Shown here: positions 22,916-23,775 of the stretch, piece by piece | Position numbering within the stretch: the stretch's first letter is position 1 | How the letters are laid out: each line of letters opens with the position of its first letter | Source of the DNA: a virus | Length of the DNA: 23,775 nt | Virus record (IMG/VR): IMGVR_UViG_3300037842_000256 | Location: 1 to 23,775 of that record | Reading direction: 5' to 3' (one strand) | The notes under the pieces: generated by a model | Told to the model about the DNA's origin: nothing | Seen by the model: only the letters and a program-made list of their open reading frames with translations | Databases searched by the model: none | Position numbers and translations under genes: made by a program

Positions 22916-23608
22916 TTATAAATTAAATGCCTCCAAAGTTAGCTTGAATGGGTTACCTTCGATATTTTTAACAAGGTCCAGCATTGTAGCACTTATTTCT
23001 CTGATTTCCAATTGTGCATGCGGTTTATTTCGAAGATTTAAGAAATGTGCAAACGACCTCCAGTTAAACATTACATCAGCAGTAATTTGACTGTTGTACG
23101 TTTTAAAAAATCTGGCTGATTCTTTTGCTCGTTTGCGTCCTATGACTGGTTCAAGGTCTGCCATGCAAGCATGGTAAAGAGTATTTCCTTGTTGTGTGTA
23201 TTTTTCTAAAATATCAATCCATTTTTCATGTTTTAGTGCAACAACAGATCCATGATCCCCCCACACAAAATCTTGTGAAACTTCAACAGCGTCCCAATCT
23301 TCCGGCAGGTAATACTTATCTTCCTTCAACTCCTTATAACGAGCAGATTCAGCATTAACACTCACACCTACCCTATGTTTTAGGATATGAATATGTGAAG
23401 CAATATCTGTAGTAACCAAGAAATGGAAAGAAGATTTCTCGAATGGAGTATGGTGCCCTTCTTTTGCCAGCATATTAAGAAGACCACCCATCCTATCACG
23501 CTTATCGTCAGTAAGATCTCTACTGGTGGATGTCCAAGCGGACAAACAATGAGTTTTGTCGCTACCATAATACCCAATCAGTTCTACTTTGTTTTCGTGT
23601 TCAGCCAT
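22916..23608 (-). CDS. thyX: Flavin-dependent thymidylate synthase
   Basis: The 230-aa ThyX has the family signature HRVGVSVNAESAR at 78-90 (the RHRxxSxNxxSxR motif, with Lys replacing the first Arg) and the HTPFEKSSFHF segment at 53-63 for dUMP and FAD. It also has the late NLRNKPHAQLEIREI stretch. It methylates dUMP to dTMP with methylene-tetrahydrofolate, FAD and NADPH, using a chemistry unrelated to ThyA. It supplies dTMP to the dNMP kinase, and dUTPase supplies its dUMP. AAAGG lies seven bases before the ATG. It overlaps the end of the previous frame. The call is secure. Confidence 0.94.
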   Translation of the reverse strand: MAEHENKVELIGYYGSDKTHCLSAWTSTSRDLTDDKRDRMGGLLNMLAKEGHHTPFEKSSFHFLVTTDIASHIHILKHRVGVSVNAESARYKELKEDKYYLPEDWDAVEVSQDFVWGDHGSVVALKHEKWIDILEKYTQQGNTLYHACMADLEPVIGRKRAKESARFFKTYNSQITADVMFNWRSFAHFLNLRNKPHAQLEIREISATMLDLVKNIEGNPFKLTLEAFNL

Positions 23609-23765
23609 TCGTAAACCTTTCCTAATTCATCAACAGTGGCATCAGATTTGATTCTATTTGCCTTTGCTGATATTACATGGATTTCATCTTCACATAACGG
23701 TAATGAGCGGCAAAACTTATGTCTTACCGCTCTGTAAAAATCAAATTATATGTAATATCTACCAT
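23584..23765 (-). pseudogene. Small ORF apparently split by a one-base frameshift
   Basis: Two reading frames join at a five-T run (plus-strand A5 at 23736-23740). The first starts with ATG at 23765 (VDITYNLIFTER) and stops at once. The other, shifted by -1, is open for 51 codons with sensible protein sequence (FYRAVRHKFCRSL, DEIHVISAKANRIKSD, LGKVYEWLNTK) but has no start codon. It ends at a TAG 25 bases inside ThyX. Joined, they give about 60 residues. One missing T (assembly error or mutation) or slippage at the T-run would explain this. The last bases (23746-23775) may also be the tail of another gene (LVKNGRYYI, then TAA). Confidence 0.4.
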
Positions 23766-23775
23766 TTTTTACAAG

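Noticed and set aside
1-23775. Recoded stop codons (phage alternative code)
   Set aside because: TAA, TAG and TGA each end supported genes at sensible overlaps; no internal stop needs recoding.
1-23775. tRNA genes, CRISPR arrays or integrase
   Set aside because: No cloverleaf-like sequence, regular spaced repeat or integrase motif was seen by eye; gaps between genes are too short for most of them.

Overview
This window looks like part of a large, AT-rich tailed-phage genome. Every convincing gene lies on the minus strand, so transcription runs from high to low coordinates. Genes are packed with ATGA, TAATG or TGATG overlaps. TAA, TAG and TGA all end genes, which fits the standard bacterial code. 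I saw no tRNA, rRNA, CRISPR array, integrase or insertion sequence, and no gene-free stretch over 300 bases.

Layout in transcription order (right to left). (1) 23775-19900: an apparently frameshifted small ORF, flavin-dependent thymidylate synthase ThyX, an HNH endonuclease, two small conserved proteins, a GT4-type glycosyltransferase and two hypothetical proteins. (2) 19893-18612: a sigma-70-like factor, then a Gly/Ala/Thr-rich 216-aa protein with its own leader and a strong terminator. (3) 18579-17129: a membrane/coiled-coil protein, a two-helix holin-like protein and a papain-like cysteine peptidase, possibly a lysis cassette. (4) 17119-14863: a secreted Cys-rich thioredoxin-fold protein, three single-membrane-segment proteins and a small soluble protein, closed by a terminator. 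(5) 14836-9316: class Ia ribonucleotide reductase (NrdA, a previously hidden 49-aa membrane protein, NrdB), an exported DUF1501 protein, a 53-aa protein and dUTPase. (6) 9289-1: PhoH, an FmdB-like zinc ribbon, small conserved proteins, a RecA-like recombinase, a PD-(D/E)XK nuclease, accessory proteins, DnaB-type helicase, a 54-aa membrane protein, DnaG-type primase, dNMP kinase and a Cas4/RecB-like nuclease cut by the window edge.

Together, modules 5 and 6 plus ThyX give the phage ribonucleotide reduction, dUTP removal, dTMP synthesis and dNMP phosphorylation, feeding a primase-helicase-recombinase replication system. No DNA polymerase is in the window.

The most surprising gene is DUF1501 (10149-11411). 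This exported alkaline-phosphatase-superfamily family is typical of Planctomycetes and relatives, yet here it is translationally coupled to NrdB. It suggests a PVC-group host, probably a planctomycete. Host assignment is inference. Other leads are the lysis cassette built around a papain-like peptidase, the Cys-rich exported thioredoxin, and two tiny membrane proteins wedged between nrdA/nrdB and between helicase/primase.
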